Source: Bacteroidota bacterium
GTDB taxonomy: Bacteria > Bacteroidota > Bacteroidia > Chitinophagales > Chitinophagaceae
NCBI GenBank assembly: GCA_018267965.1
Contig: JAFDXK010000004.1
Coordinates: 109,197-173,196, forward strand
Length of the DNA: 64,000 nt
Reading direction: 5' to 3'
The position numbers were made by a program, and so were the translations under genes. Positions within the stretch are counted from its first letter, which is position 1; the number at the start of each line of letters is the position of its first letter. Positions 7,951 to 16,308 of this stretch are shown piece by piece. Under the pieces are notes generated by a model that worked only from the letters and a program-made list of their open reading frames with translations, did not search any database and had not been told where the DNA came from.

Positions 7951-8480
7951 GCGGAGAGTTCAGCGGAAGAAGATTTAGCCCCCCAACCAGTACACCTGCA
8001 CGTCCTACAACAGACGTTGCTAAAGAAGGCTTGTTCAATGCTCTTCAAAATATGATAGAGCTGGAAGATATCAAAACCTGCGACTTGTTTGGCGGCACGG
8101 GCAGTATCAGTTATGAGCTTGCATCTCGTGGCGCAGCAGACTTGACACTCATTGAACGCGACTTAGGCAATATCGACTTCATCAAGAAAACAGCAAAGGC
8201 ATTAGGTATACTGGACAGGATGCACATCATTAAAGGCGATGTGTTCAAATTCATGAAGTCGTGCACAGAACAATATGATTTCATATTTGCAGGCCCGCCG
8301 TATGCATTGCAAAATATAGACGATATTCCCATGCTGGTGTTTGAAAGACAGATGCTGAAACCGGGGGCGATATTCGTACACGAACATACACCACGAAACG
8401 ACTACCAGAAACACCCTAACTTTATGCGGATGAAAAACTATGGTACCACTGTTTTTACTTTCTTTAAACAACCTGAATAG
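7938..8480 (+). CDS. rsmD: 16S rRNA (guanine-966-N2) methyltransferase RsmD
   Basis: 180 residues, full length. It methylates N2 of G966 in 16S rRNA during small-subunit assembly using S-adenosylmethionine. The N-terminus MRIVGGEFSGRR and ARPTTDVAKEGLFNAL are RsmD signatures. The SAM site is DLFGGTGS at residues 49-56. Motif IV, normally (D/N)PPY, reads GPPY at 119-122. It overlaps the DUF3822 gene by 13 bases and is followed after 2 bases by coaD, so it sits in a tight operon. Confidence 0.92.
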   Translation: MRIVGGEFSGRRFSPPTSTPARPTTDVAKEGLFNALQNMIELEDIKTCDLFGGTGSISYELASRGAADLTLIERDLGNIDFIKKTAKALGILDRMHIIKGDVFKFMKSCTEQYDFIFAGPPYALQNIDDIPMLVFERQMLKPGAIFVHEHTPRNDYQKHPNFMRMKNYGTTVFTFFKQPE

Positions 8481-8482
8481 CT

Positions 8483-8941
8483 ATGCAGCGTATTTGCGTA
8501 TTTCCCGGCACTTTCGACCCTATAACACTTGGGCATGTGGATGTTATTAAGCGTTCGGTTTCATTGTTCGACAAACTTATTATTGCCATTGGTGTCAATT
8601 CACAAAAAGCGCCGATGTTTAGCATAGAGCAGCGAATAACATGGATAAAAGAAATATTCAAAGATTATCCGCAAATAACTGCTACCAGCTATGATGGCCT
8701 TACCATCAATTATTGTAAAGAAGTAGGTGCTAAATATATGATACGTGGTATTCGCTACATATCTGATTTTGAATACGAAAAAGCTATTGCAGATATGAAC
8801 AGGATGCTGGTGCCCGAAGTAGAAACTATATTCCTCACTTGTGCACCGGAGTATTCTACCATATCCTCTACCATAGTACGCGACGTAATACGCAATGGAG
8901 GTGATGTAAGTAAGATAGTACCTTCTGAGGTGAAGTTATGA
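8483..8941 (+). CDS. coaD: Phosphopantetheine adenylyltransferase
   Basis: 152 residues, full length. It performs the penultimate step of CoA synthesis, joining AMP to 4'-phosphopantetheine. The nucleotidyltransferase motif GTFDPITLGH is at residues 9-18 (TLGH 15-18), the MIRGIRYISDFEYE segment binds pantetheine, and STISSTIVR at 125-133 is the second nucleotide motif. The stop overlaps the ATG of the next gene (ATGA). Confidence 0.96.
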   Translation: MQRICVFPGTFDPITLGHVDVIKRSVSLFDKLIIAIGVNSQKAPMFSIEQRITWIKEIFKDYPQITATSYDGLTINYCKEVGAKYMIRGIRYISDFEYEKAIADMNRMLVPEVETIFLTCAPEYSTISSTIVRDVIRNGGDVSKIVPSEVKL

Positions 8942-9540
8942 AAGCTATAGTTATAGGCAACATCGTTATCATTTTTCTATTCTTTATTGTCAAAGGCTAC
9001 AATTATGCAGCTCTTGAAAAAACCAAAGGGGTGGTAGTTCGCTGGGACTTTTATCGTAACTATGGCAGAGGAACAACCTCCGGAAGGACCTATTATCCGG
9101 TAGCTAAATTTAAAGGCCCTATAACCACAAAAACTGTAAGATATTTTAAGGAGAAACCAGAGGATCAGGAACAAAGCTCTCACTACAAGGTGCTACCAAA
9201 TGAAATTGCAGATACATTAAAAGAAATATTGAAAAATGGCAATACTCCAGATGAAGCATTTTCAATAATAGAAAACATTGAAAAACGTTATGTTGACAGC
9301 TCCTATGATGTAGATGAGTATTATACAACAGAGCCTCAAGGCGCCATTTATTTTACAAACCGTAAAATTGGTGATTCAATCAACATAATATTTGAACATG
9401 GGAAAGTGAATGAAGCTATCGTTGATACTTTCTCGAGTTATTGGGTAACATATCGTACAATTGGTATAGTTGGATTATTATGTTTCGCCTGGACTGGTAT
9501 ATACATAGCATCAAATAAAAAGTTATCTAGCAACTATTAG
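8938..9540 (+). CDS. Membrane protein with two transmembrane helices, DUF3592-like
   Basis: 200 residues. One hydrophobic helix at each end (about 2-19 and 172-190) brackets a soluble middle of about 150 residues. Within it, GVVVRWDFYRNYGRGTTSGRTYYPVAKF resembles DUF3592 proteins, in which a strand pair sits between membrane helices, but this is weak. The start overlaps coaD by four bases, so it is translationally coupled to the operon although no functional link is evident. The stop overlaps the convergent DUF1232 gene. Confidence 0.6.
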   Translation: MKAIVIGNIVIIFLFFIVKGYNYAALEKTKGVVVRWDFYRNYGRGTTSGRTYYPVAKFKGPITTKTVRYFKEKPEDQEQSSHYKVLPNEIADTLKEILKNGNTPDEAFSIIENIEKRYVDSSYDVDEYYTTEPQGAIYFTNRKIGDSINIIFEHGKVNEAIVDTFSSYWVTYRTIGIVGLLCFAWTGIYIASNKKLSSNY

Positions 9541-9842
9541 CTATGCCTTCTTTCCATCACTTTAGCTCTCACATAACGTTTCGTTTCTCGCTGCAATAGC
9601 TTTACTAGCAATACTAATACTACTGCATCATCTATCCATCCTATAACAGGCACCCAATCGAAATCGAATGGGAGTATAATGTATACGACACCCAACAGTA
9701 ACAATAAAACAGTACTCCACGACATCTTGTACTTGCCATGCCACACTTCGCGCAGCATGCTCCAAAGTGTCTTCCTGTTTTTTAAGAAATGATAACTTCT
9801 GTATGAATGAATAGAACCTTCAACATGTGTAAATTTCTGCAT
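9537..9842 (-). CDS. YkvA/DUF1232 small membrane protein
   Basis: 101 residues from ATG 9842 (an in-frame GTG directly upstream is less likely). The DUF1232 pattern is clear: a hydrophobic helix, then LPFDFDWVPVIGWIDDAVVLVLLV, where the PxDxxP-like turn and GWIDDA match the family. Members are small inner-membrane proteins of unknown role. AAGGAAAGGA lies 5-14 bases upstream of the start and could act as a ribosome-binding site. Confidence 0.85.
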   Translation of the reverse strand: MQKFTHVEGSIHSYRSYHFLKNRKTLWSMLREVWHGKYKMSWSTVLLLLLGVVYIILPFDFDWVPVIGWIDDAVVLVLLVKLLQRETKRYVRAKVMERRHS

Positions 9843-9867
9843 CACAATTCCTTTCCTTTTTCTGATA

Positions 9868-9875
9868 CAAAACTA
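9868..9875 (-). promoter_or_regulatory. TAnnTTTG -7 element upstream of DUF1232 gene
   Basis: TAGTTTTG on the minus strand, 25 bases before the ATG at 9842, a perfect match to the Bacteroidota -7 consensus. Confidence 0.5.
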
Positions 9876-9916
9876 CACCAGCCTATGTTGAGGGTATGTT
9901 AAAGGCAATTCAGCCC

Positions 9917-11089
9917 TTAGAGTTTTATCAGCTTTTTAACAGTACTGCCGCATCTTATAAAATACATACCCTGCGGATAATCTGCAAGTGAGATAGCTTT
10001 GGTTTCTGCAGCATAGCGGTTAAGTTCCCTGCCGCTGATATCCGTAAGAACTACAGGCTTATCTGCGGGCAATTTACCCATGATATTTACCTCGTTAATA
10101 CATGGATTGGGGCTGATTGTCCAACTATTTTCAGGTGCTGTATTATCAATGCCCGATGGAAACTGCACATAGAAATTACGCTGTGCAATAAATTGGTTAT
10201 TGATGTAGTATTTAGCTGTCCAAGTACCCGGCGATTTGGGCATATTGATGTAAGTCCAGTAATAATAATACCAGCCATCGTTGGTTGCTTTATAAGTGTA
10301 TGTGAACCAAAATGCTCCGTTATTATCATACCAATCTACACGTTGACTGTCATTAGCATGAATACCCTGCATCTGTATCCAAAAACAAACTGTAGTATCC
10401 TGGTTGATGTAATAATTATCTCTTACAAGATATCTTTCCCTTAAGGTATCAAGGTTAGGCACATAAGGCACAAAACCTAAATCAATGATTCTTCTTGTAG
10501 TATCATAAACTGGTTGTGTTTGCCACATACTTGGTGTTGCTGTCTGGCATGTTCCTGCCCATGGGTCAACTAACACGGCGTTATCCCATACTTCGAGGTG
10601 CACGTGCGGATCGGTACAATCACCTGAGCATCCCACTTTAGCAATAGCCTGCCCTGCTGTAACACTATCTCCCACTTTCACCAGTAGGGTGTACTTCATC
10701 AAATGCGCATAGTAGGTATAATACTGGTATTGATGATTGATACCGATATAATTGCCAAAGCCACCTGTATTGCTGTGTTTGTTCCTGTCGAATAGACTAT
10801 CCTTTGTTACAAACACTCTGCCGCTTGCTACGGCTCGCACGGTAACACCACTATCCATTGTTTTAAAACTGCGAATACAGAAATCAGTACCCTGGTGCCC
10901 GTCATAAGTTTTGGTACCGCAAAATGGGTCTTTGATTGCACTCGTTGCAGCATCTTTATCGGGGTAATTAACGATGTAATAATCTTGCCCTCCAACGCCT
11001 GACAATGGAGGGTTTACAAACTTCACTTGCGCCGAAGCATGCAACACTATAAATGCGCTTAATATAAAAAGGATGAGGACATTACGCAT
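9917..11089 (-). CDS. Secreted M23 (LytM-type) peptidase with T9SS sorting domain
   Basis: 390 residues. Signal peptide 1-21. The M23 core has the zinc-binding HxxxD as H65-Q-G-T-D69, the YAHL motif with H129, and HxH as H162-V-H164 in DPHVHLEVWD. All ligands are present, so it should cut peptide cross-links, probably in peptidoglycan or a protein substrate. Residues about 320-390 form a T9SS C-terminal domain (ISPNPCINEVNIMG, VLTDISGRELNRY, YPQGMYFIRCGSTVKKLIKL). An intermediate beta-rich region (about 195-310) is unassigned. Likely exported to the cell surface or medium. Confidence 0.88.
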   Translation of the reverse strand: MRNVLILFILSAFIVLHASAQVKFVNPPLSGVGGQDYYIVNYPDKDAATSAIKDPFCGTKTYDGHQGTDFCIRSFKTMDSGVTVRAVASGRVFVTKDSLFDRNKHSNTGGFGNYIGINHQYQYYTYYAHLMKYTLLVKVGDSVTAGQAIAKVGCSGDCTDPHVHLEVWDNAVLVDPWAGTCQTATPSMWQTQPVYDTTRRIIDLGFVPYVPNLDTLRERYLVRDNYYINQDTTVCFWIQMQGIHANDSQRVDWYDNNGAFWFTYTYKATNDGWYYYYWTYINMPKSPGTWTAKYYINNQFIAQRNFYVQFPSGIDNTAPENSWTISPNPCINEVNIMGKLPADKPVVLTDISGRELNRYAAETKAISLADYPQGMYFIRCGSTVKKLIKL

Positions 11090-11145
11090 AGGATATGTTT
11101 TAAAACACTATCCTAAATCTAATACAATATATCAGAAAATGGTAT

Positions 11146-11778
11146 CTACCACTTATACCCCGCACTATGCAATACCTCACGTATAGCTTCATAGGCCTTA
11201 AAAGCTACAGTACCTAATTGCTGTTGGCTTATCCATTTGGCCTCTTCTATATTCTCCTCTTTCTGCGGCATCAGGGTATCTTTGGTGGTGCCCTTCATTT
11301 TATACCAGGTTGTGCACTTCAATAAGCTCTGCCCGTTTTGTGCGTACACGTGGTAGGTATCGCAGATCTTATCTTCCAGTTTCAGTTTTTGCAGGCCTGT
11401 TTCTTCACTCACTTCGCGCAGGGCACATTCAGCTATATCTTCACCATCATCACGTTTGCCTTTTGGCAGGTCCCATTTGCCACGGCGGTAAATCATCAGC
11501 ACAGCGCCATCTTCATTGATAACCACGCCACCACCTGCATCTACAGGTGTGTATAGCTGGTATAACTCGTGTTGTAATGAATGAGAAGAGATATCTTCTA
11601 TGATAGCCCCCAGCGTACCGGGTTTTTCAAGATGCTGAAACGCAAGGCGAAAATTGCGGGTAAATGCCCCTGTAAATAACATATACCCCGATGCAATAGT
11701 ATGTGTTTCCACATAAGCCCTTGCATTATTAGTAAGGATAAGGGGCTTGTTATTAACGTATATTTTTTGTGTGAACAT
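11146..11778 (-). CDS. Nudix hydrolase
   Basis: 210 residues. The Nudix box GX5EX7REUXEEXGU is intact at residues 107-129 (G107, E113, R121, E122, E125, E126, G128). The N-terminal 78 residues form an extra domain typical of a Bacteroidota Nudix group. The substrate cannot be told; nucleoside diphosphate derivatives are cleaved by the family. It is divergent from pyrE, with only 50 bases between the start codons. Confidence 0.88.
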   Translation of the reverse strand: MFTQKIYVNNKPLILTNNARAYVETHTIASGYMLFTGAFTRNFRLAFQHLEKPGTLGAIIEDISSHSLQHELYQLYTPVDAGGGVVINEDGAVLMIYRRGKWDLPKGKRDDGEDIAECALREVSEETGLQKLKLEDKICDTYHVYAQNGQSLLKCTTWYKMKGTTKDTLMPQKEENIEEAKWISQQQLGTVAFKAYEAIREVLHSAGYKW

Positions 11779-11790
11779 TTACCTTGATTA

Positions 11791-11821
11791 TTTGTAAACT
11801 TACCTAATTGGCGTAGGTTTG
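11791..11821 (+). promoter_or_regulatory. Promoter of pyrE, TTTG-N19-TAGGTTTG
   Basis: TTTG at 11791-11794 and TAGGTTTG at 11814-11821 match both Bacteroidota promoter elements with a 19-base spacer. The ATG at 11829 is seven bases after the -7 element, so the transcript should be leaderless or nearly so. On the other strand, TAAGTTTA (one mismatch) is a possible -7 element for the Nudix gene. Confidence 0.7.
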
Positions 11822-11828
11822 AGCGGTC

Positions 11829-12458
11829 ATGAGTACACAAAAACATTTCGCCGAAAAGCTACTGCAAATTAAAGCATTACAAATCAACCTGCAAAAGCCC
11901 TATGTATGGGCTTCGGGCTGGAATTCTCCCGTATATTGCGATAATCGTAAAGTATTATCTTATCCCTACATACGCGATTTTGTAAAAAGCGAATTGGCGA
12001 ATATGGTGCTGGAACATTTTCCCGATGCGGAAATGATAGCAGGTGTAGCTACTGCGGGCATTGCTCATGGTGTGATGGCTGCTGATTTACTGAAACTTCC
12101 TTTTATATATGTGCGCAGCAAACCGAAAGAACACGGTATGGGCAACCAGATAGAAGGCTATATGGAACCGGGTAAGAAAGTAGTTGTGGTAGAAGACCTG
12201 GTATCTACTGGCAAGAGCAGCCTGCAAGCTGTTGATGCTATACGTGCTGCAGGAGGTGAGGTAATAGGCATGTGTGCATTGTTCACTTATGGTTTTGATG
12301 CAGCTGCCGAAGCTTTTGAAAAAGCAAATGTACCATTGCGCACTATCAGCAATTACAGTGCACTGATGGAAGTATGCGAAGACCAAAAGCTGATTCAACC
12401 GGAACAAAAATCGGTATTGGAGCAGTGGCGCATAGACCCTGCGGGATGGGGGAAATAG
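11829..12458 (+). CDS. pyrE: Orotate phosphoribosyltransferase
   Basis: 209 residues. It joins orotate to PRPP in pyrimidine synthesis. The PRPP motif VVVVEDLVSTGKSS is at about residues 118-131, and the flexible catalytic loop RSKPKEHGMGNQIEG precedes it (96-110). The N-terminal ASGWNSPVYCDNR is a family signature. Alone in its transcription unit; a repeat-rich spacer separates it from the next gene. Confidence 0.96.
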   Translation: MSTQKHFAEKLLQIKALQINLQKPYVWASGWNSPVYCDNRKVLSYPYIRDFVKSELANMVLEHFPDAEMIAGVATAGIAHGVMAADLLKLPFIYVRSKPKEHGMGNQIEGYMEPGKKVVVVEDLVSTGKSSLQAVDAIRAAGGEVIGMCALFTYGFDAAAEAFEKANVPLRTISNYSALMEVCEDQKLIQPEQKSVLEQWRIDPAGWGK

Positions 12459-12533
12459 TTGATTTGTTGAATAGTTGACTGGTAGAACTTCCATAACCAA
12501 TTAACTAATCAACTAATCAACCAATCAACAAAT
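12459..12533. repeat. Inverted simple repeat between pyrE and the prenyltransferase gene
   Basis: TTGATTTGTTGAATAGTTGACTGG at the left is partly complementary to the AACTAATCAACCAATCAACAAAT run at the right (12507-12533), so a hairpin with about a 25-base loop region can form. The right half is made of TCAAC(T/C)AA units and resembles 4231-4265. It could act as a transcript 3' end for pyrE, but it has no strong GC stem. Confidence 0.5.
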
Positions 12534-13484
12534 ATGTATTGGCTGAGGCTTATAAGGTGGCAAAACCTGCTGATTGTTTTCCTGACGCAAATGCTTGCAT
12601 GGGGATGTGTGGTATTGCCTTTGCAACATCATACAGAAGTCCAGCTGTTATTAAATCCGGTCAACTTTTTACTGTTATCTTTTTCTACTGTTGCCATAGC
12701 GGCAGCAGGCTATATCATTAATGATTACTTCGATATCAAAATAGATATCATCAACCGCCCTGATACTGTGATACTGGAAAAAAGTATCCCGCTGCGTATG
12801 GCTATCCTCGCCCATAGCGCACTGAACATTGCAGGCATTATTGCTGCGGCTGTAGTAGCAAGACGTGCCGGACATTATAGTTGGTTAGCATTGCAAATAG
12901 GTTGCTCAGTAATGCTGTGGTTTTATTCAACACATTTCAAAAGGCAGTTCATGATAGGTAACGTAGTGGTGGCATTGCTTACCTCATTTACCATCATCGC
13001 ATTGATGCTATATGAACCTGCCATTCATTACTATTTAAGTCAACCACCTTTTATTCCTTTTAAAGACAACAGCATCCCCAACCCTGCTTATGTATTAGGC
13101 ATCTATACCTGTTTTGCGTTTACACTTACATGGATGCGTGAAATAGTGAAGGACATGGAAGACTTTAAAGGCGACGCCAATGAAGGTTGTATCACCATGC
13201 CCATCAAATGGGGATTGGAACGCTCAGGCAGATTTACGCAAGCATTAGGCATCATCGCTATTGTGCCATTGTTGTTTGGTGCCTACAAGCTCATCAACGC
13301 ACAATGGATAGCTTTAGGTATTTATGCGATAGTGTTACTGGCTATGCCTGTGGCAATATGGATATTCAACCTGAACAAAAAGGCTACAACCATACATTAT
13401 CATACGATGAGCCGCTGGCTGAAGATCATTATGGTATCCGGCATTGGTTCACTTATACTTTATTATTTTCAGACGAATGGCTAA
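12534..13484 (+). CDS. UbiA-family prenyltransferase
   Basis: 316 residues with about eight or nine hydrophobic helices. The first Asp-rich motif is NDYFDIKID at residues 63-71 and the second is KDMEDFKGD at about 205-213; both bind Mg-diphosphate. This group in Bacteroidota is usually annotated geranylgeranylglycerol-phosphate geranylgeranyltransferase-like; the true acceptor may be an aromatic quinone precursor or a lipid. It is an inner-membrane enzyme. The 3' end overlaps maf by 8 bases. Confidence 0.87.
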   Translation: MYWLRLIRWQNLLIVFLTQMLAWGCVVLPLQHHTEVQLLLNPVNFLLLSFSTVAIAAAGYIINDYFDIKIDIINRPDTVILEKSIPLRMAILAHSALNIAGIIAAAVVARRAGHYSWLALQIGCSVMLWFYSTHFKRQFMIGNVVVALLTSFTIIALMLYEPAIHYYLSQPPFIPFKDNSIPNPAYVLGIYTCFAFTLTWMREIVKDMEDFKGDANEGCITMPIKWGLERSGRFTQALGIIAIVPLLFGAYKLINAQWIALGIYAIVLLAMPVAIWIFNLNKKATTIHYHTMSRWLKIIMVSGIGSLILYYFQTNG

Positions 13485-14043
13485 GATAATTCTCGCATCA
13501 CAATCGCCCCGCCGCAAGCAACTGATGGAAGCTGCAGAAATACAGTTTGATATCATCATTGCCGATGTAGATGAAACCAACCCACCCGGAATGGCCGGCG
13601 AATTAGTACCTGAATATCTTGCTAAAAAGAAAGCTGCAGCCATAGAGCAACAAGTACACGATGCTATCATCATTGCCGCAGATACCGTAGTGTTGCTGGA
13701 CCATGAAATACTGGGCAAACCAAAAGACGAAACTGATGCTATCAATATACTCTCCAAATTATCAGGCCGCAAACACGAAGTAGTAACCGGTGTATGTATG
13801 CAAAAAGGCAGTAAACAAGTTTGTTTTTCTACCGTTACTGAGGTGTACTTCAGAAGCCTTACAGAAGAACAAATCAAACACTTTGTTACTAATTACAAAC
13901 CCTACGACAAAGCCGGTGCTTATGCTATTCAGGAATGGATAGGCATGATAGGCATAGAAAAAATAAACGGTGATTATTACAATGTAATGGGTTTACCGAT
14001 TGGTGAAGTGGTAAGAATTTTGAACAGGGATTTCTGGAATTAA
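13477..14043 (+). CDS. maf: Maf-like nucleotide pyrophosphatase
   Basis: 188 residues from ATG 13477, which gives the canonical N-terminus MAKIILASQSPRRKQLM. An earlier in-frame ATG (13444) would add 11 residues inside the upstream gene and is unlikely. Family motifs include AADTVV (DTVVLLDHEILGKP) and the YKPYDKAGAYAIQEWIG block. Maf proteins hydrolyse dTTP/UTP or modified nucleotides. It overlaps the prenyltransferase gene and converges on the FAD oxidoreductase with no gap. Confidence 0.93.
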   Translation: MAKIILASQSPRRKQLMEAAEIQFDIIIADVDETNPPGMAGELVPEYLAKKKAAAIEQQVHDAIIIAADTVVLLDHEILGKPKDETDAINILSKLSGRKHEVVTGVCMQKGSKQVCFSTVTEVYFRSLTEEQIKHFVTNYKPYDKAGAYAIQEWIGMIGIEKINGDYYNVMGLPIGEVVRILNRDFWN

Positions 14044-15171
14044 TCACATCATACTCACTACCCTTGTTGCCACTTCGCTGCCAATAGCCACACCCATACC
14101 ACCCATACGAAAAGCCCCAAACACATGCGGAGAAAGCTTTTTAACTAACGGCTGTTTAGAATTACCAAATGCCATGATGCCCGACCAGCGTTGCGCTACT
14201 TTAAAATCAGTTCCCGGCAGAATGATGGTTCTGATTTTGTCGTCCAAATCGTTTTGAATTTTCTCATTCAGTTGTAATTCAGTGGTTGCTTCTCCTTCAA
14301 AGTCGAGATTGCGTCCACCACCAAATAATACCCTGCCATCTATCTCGCGGAAATAATAATACCCCTTATCAAAATGATAAATGCCTTTAAACTTCAAACC
14401 TTCAATAGGTTCAGTAATTAGAACTTGCCCACGCCCGGGTATGATATCTTCTTCAGGCAATAAATCTTTAGCAAATGCATTGGTACAAATACAAATATTA
14501 TCTGCCTGCAGTTGCAGCAATTCATCTCTTACCGGGTCAGCTACACTTACTATTACGTTATTTGTTTCTTCTGTATACCGTGTAACTTCTGCCCCTGTTT
14601 TTATTTCAATTCCTTTGCCTATAGCATAATCTGTCAATGCGCGCAGCATCTTGCCAGTATGCAATTCTCCTTCGCAATTGTTTTGAATTAATGCTTTCGT
14701 GTATTGTTCTGAAAAACCGAGTGCCTTTATTTTTTCATTTGCCAATGTAAACGCAGGTTGATGTGTAATGGGCAATAACCATTGGTTAATCCGCTCCATC
14801 TGCTCTAATGCTGGTAATTCTGTTTCATTAATTAATTCATAACTGCCGTTAGTTGCGTAGCCAATATGGTTGTCACCCAATCTTGCCCTCAGTTTCTCCA
14901 GTCCTTTTTTGCGCAGTTCGTACAATTTCAACACTGTTTCTTCACTACCGTATTGCAGGTCGTCTAATAGCTCTGTAAGACTGCCCATACAGGCAAATCC
15001 TGCATTACGGCTACTGGCACCTGTAGGCAATAAACCCCTTTCCAATACCAACATAGTTTTGTTCGGATATTTCTCTTTCAACTCTATTGCCACACTAAGT
15101 CCTACGATACCAGCACCTACCACAATATGGTTGTAGTGCACAAAACTTTGTTTTTCCCAATAACTAAGCAT
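14044..15171 (-). CDS. FAD-dependent oxidoreductase (DAO/DadA fold)
   Basis: About 375 residues. The N-terminal dinucleotide-binding motif is HIVVGAGIVGLSVAIEL with a conserved acid in VLERG, then the SSRNAGFA block that binds FAD. The C-terminal third contains RWSGIMAFGNSKQPLV and GGMGVAIGSEVA, typical of amine/hydroxy-acid oxidases of the DAO superfamily. The substrate is not identifiable. ATG 15171 (MLSYWEKQSF) is preferred over the in-frame ATG at 15186. Confidence 0.85.
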   Translation of the reverse strand: MLSYWEKQSFVHYNHIVVGAGIVGLSVAIELKEKYPNKTMLVLERGLLPTGASSRNAGFACMGSLTELLDDLQYGSEETVLKLYELRKKGLEKLRARLGDNHIGYATNGSYELINETELPALEQMERINQWLLPITHQPAFTLANEKIKALGFSEQYTKALIQNNCEGELHTGKMLRALTDYAIGKGIEIKTGAEVTRYTEETNNVIVSVADPVRDELLQLQADNICICTNAFAKDLLPEEDIIPGRGQVLITEPIEGLKFKGIYHFDKGYYYFREIDGRVLFGGGRNLDFEGEATTELQLNEKIQNDLDDKIRTIILPGTDFKVAQRWSGIMAFGNSKQPLVKKLSPHVFGAFRMGGMGVAIGSEVATRVVSMM

Positions 15172-15215
15172 GCTGCAAATGTGCAAATTTTAACGGCAAA
15201 CCTGTAAATTGCCTT

Positions 15216-15722
15216 ATGAAAAAATTTATTGCGGTCCTTTTATTACTTGCTCCCTTTATAATCTCTGCACAAACCAAGGCTCCTCCTGCCACATTTGACA
15301 TCAGGGGTTGTTATGAATATGCGCTTCATTCATTAGTGAATAGCGATAATGGCTTAGGCTATGTAAAAAAGGATTTTGGCAAAAAAGTAAAGCACTATTA
15401 TTTTCCTAAAAAATTCTATACCGTTGCTCTGAGTGAAACAATAGATAAAAGCACCCTTAAGTACATCGATTTCGACCTGAATAAGGAAACTTTGTACGAA
15501 GAACAGGAATCAAAAAAAGCAGCACTCATTTTAATGACGGAACTCAACCTCACTGCCGATACCTGCGATTTGTGGTTTATACCTATGAAGCTCACAAAAA
15601 AGGATAATGGCTTTGAAACCACTTACAGTGACAATGTATGCCACGTCTATTTCTACTTCAACAAAGAAACCAATAAACTCGGTTATGCAAAAACCGAATG
15701 CGAGGGTTGTAAAAACGATTAA
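15216..15722 (+). CDS. Secreted protein of unknown function, paralog of next gene
   Basis: 168 residues with a signal peptide (1-18, FIISAQ). The mature part contains four cysteines, including C-x2-C near the end (CEGCKND), and a conserved pair of segments shared with the next gene: RGCYEYALHSLV-like near the start and VCHVYFYFNKETNKLGYAKTEC at the end. I do not recognise the family. Its stop overlaps the ATG of the paralog by one base, so they form an operon. Confidence 0.65.
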   Translation: MKKFIAVLLLLAPFIISAQTKAPPATFDIRGCYEYALHSLVNSDNGLGYVKKDFGKKVKHYYFPKKFYTVALSETIDKSTLKYIDFDLNKETLYEEQESKKAALILMTELNLTADTCDLWFIPMKLTKKDNGFETTYSDNVCHVYFYFNKETNKLGYAKTECEGCKND

Positions 15723-16228
15723 TGATGAAATATTTAATTATCATCTTTTTACTGCTTCCTTTTTTATCATTTGCTCAACTCAAACCGAAGGCGGATAACA
15801 ACGGTGTTTTTGAAATGTGGAACGACAGAGATTGTTTTTCTTTTGCATTGAGAACCGTTGCAGACAATAATGGATTGATATCAGATAGTTGTGAAGCCGT
15901 TCTAAATAAAAATGAAAAGACCATATACATTGTAAAAGCTCCTTACTTCAAAGACATGCCAAACAGCTATCATGGCTTGACAATACAATACATTAACCCT
16001 GACAGCAATACTAAATATTGGTACATACAGCAGCGCGACAACAAAATTCACATCTATTATTTCAGCAAGCTATTCGATTACCTGGAGTTCTATCATTTCA
16101 TGATAATTCCGGTTAAGATGCAGAAGAAAAAGGTGGAGTATGAGAACAGGGGCTATAAAGTGCATTTTTACTTTAACCAAGCCACTGCCAAATACGAGTA
16201 TCAACGAGCCGAATGCACTAGCTGGTAA
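15722..16228 (+). CDS. Secreted protein of unknown function, paralog of previous gene
   Basis: 168 residues with a signal peptide (1-18, LSFAQ). It aligns end to end with the upstream 168-residue protein: RDCFSFALRTVADNNG against GCYEYALHSLVNSDNG, and YKVHFYFNQATAKYEYQRAEC against NVCHVYFYFNKETNKLGYAKTEC. Same length and order imply a tandem duplication that has since diverged widely. The alternative ATG at 15725 removes one Met. No function can be given. Confidence 0.65.
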   Translation: MMKYLIIIFLLLPFLSFAQLKPKADNNGVFEMWNDRDCFSFALRTVADNNGLISDSCEAVLNKNEKTIYIVKAPYFKDMPNSYHGLTIQYINPDSNTKYWYIQQRDNKIHIYYFSKLFDYLEFYHFMIIPVKMQKKKVEYENRGYKVHFYFNQATAKYEYQRAECTSW

Positions 16229-16277
16229 GGCTTACAGCCCTTCCTGAGCCCTTTTTCCTTTACCGCACTCCTTTTCG

Positions 16278-16285
16278 TATTTTTG
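16278..16285 (+). promoter_or_regulatory. TAnnTTTG -7 element of leuS
   Basis: TATTTTTG, a perfect consensus match 23 bases before the leuS ATG. A clear -33 element was not seen. Confidence 0.5.
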
Positions 16286-16308
16286 GCACTGTTTTACATT
16301 AATTGAGC

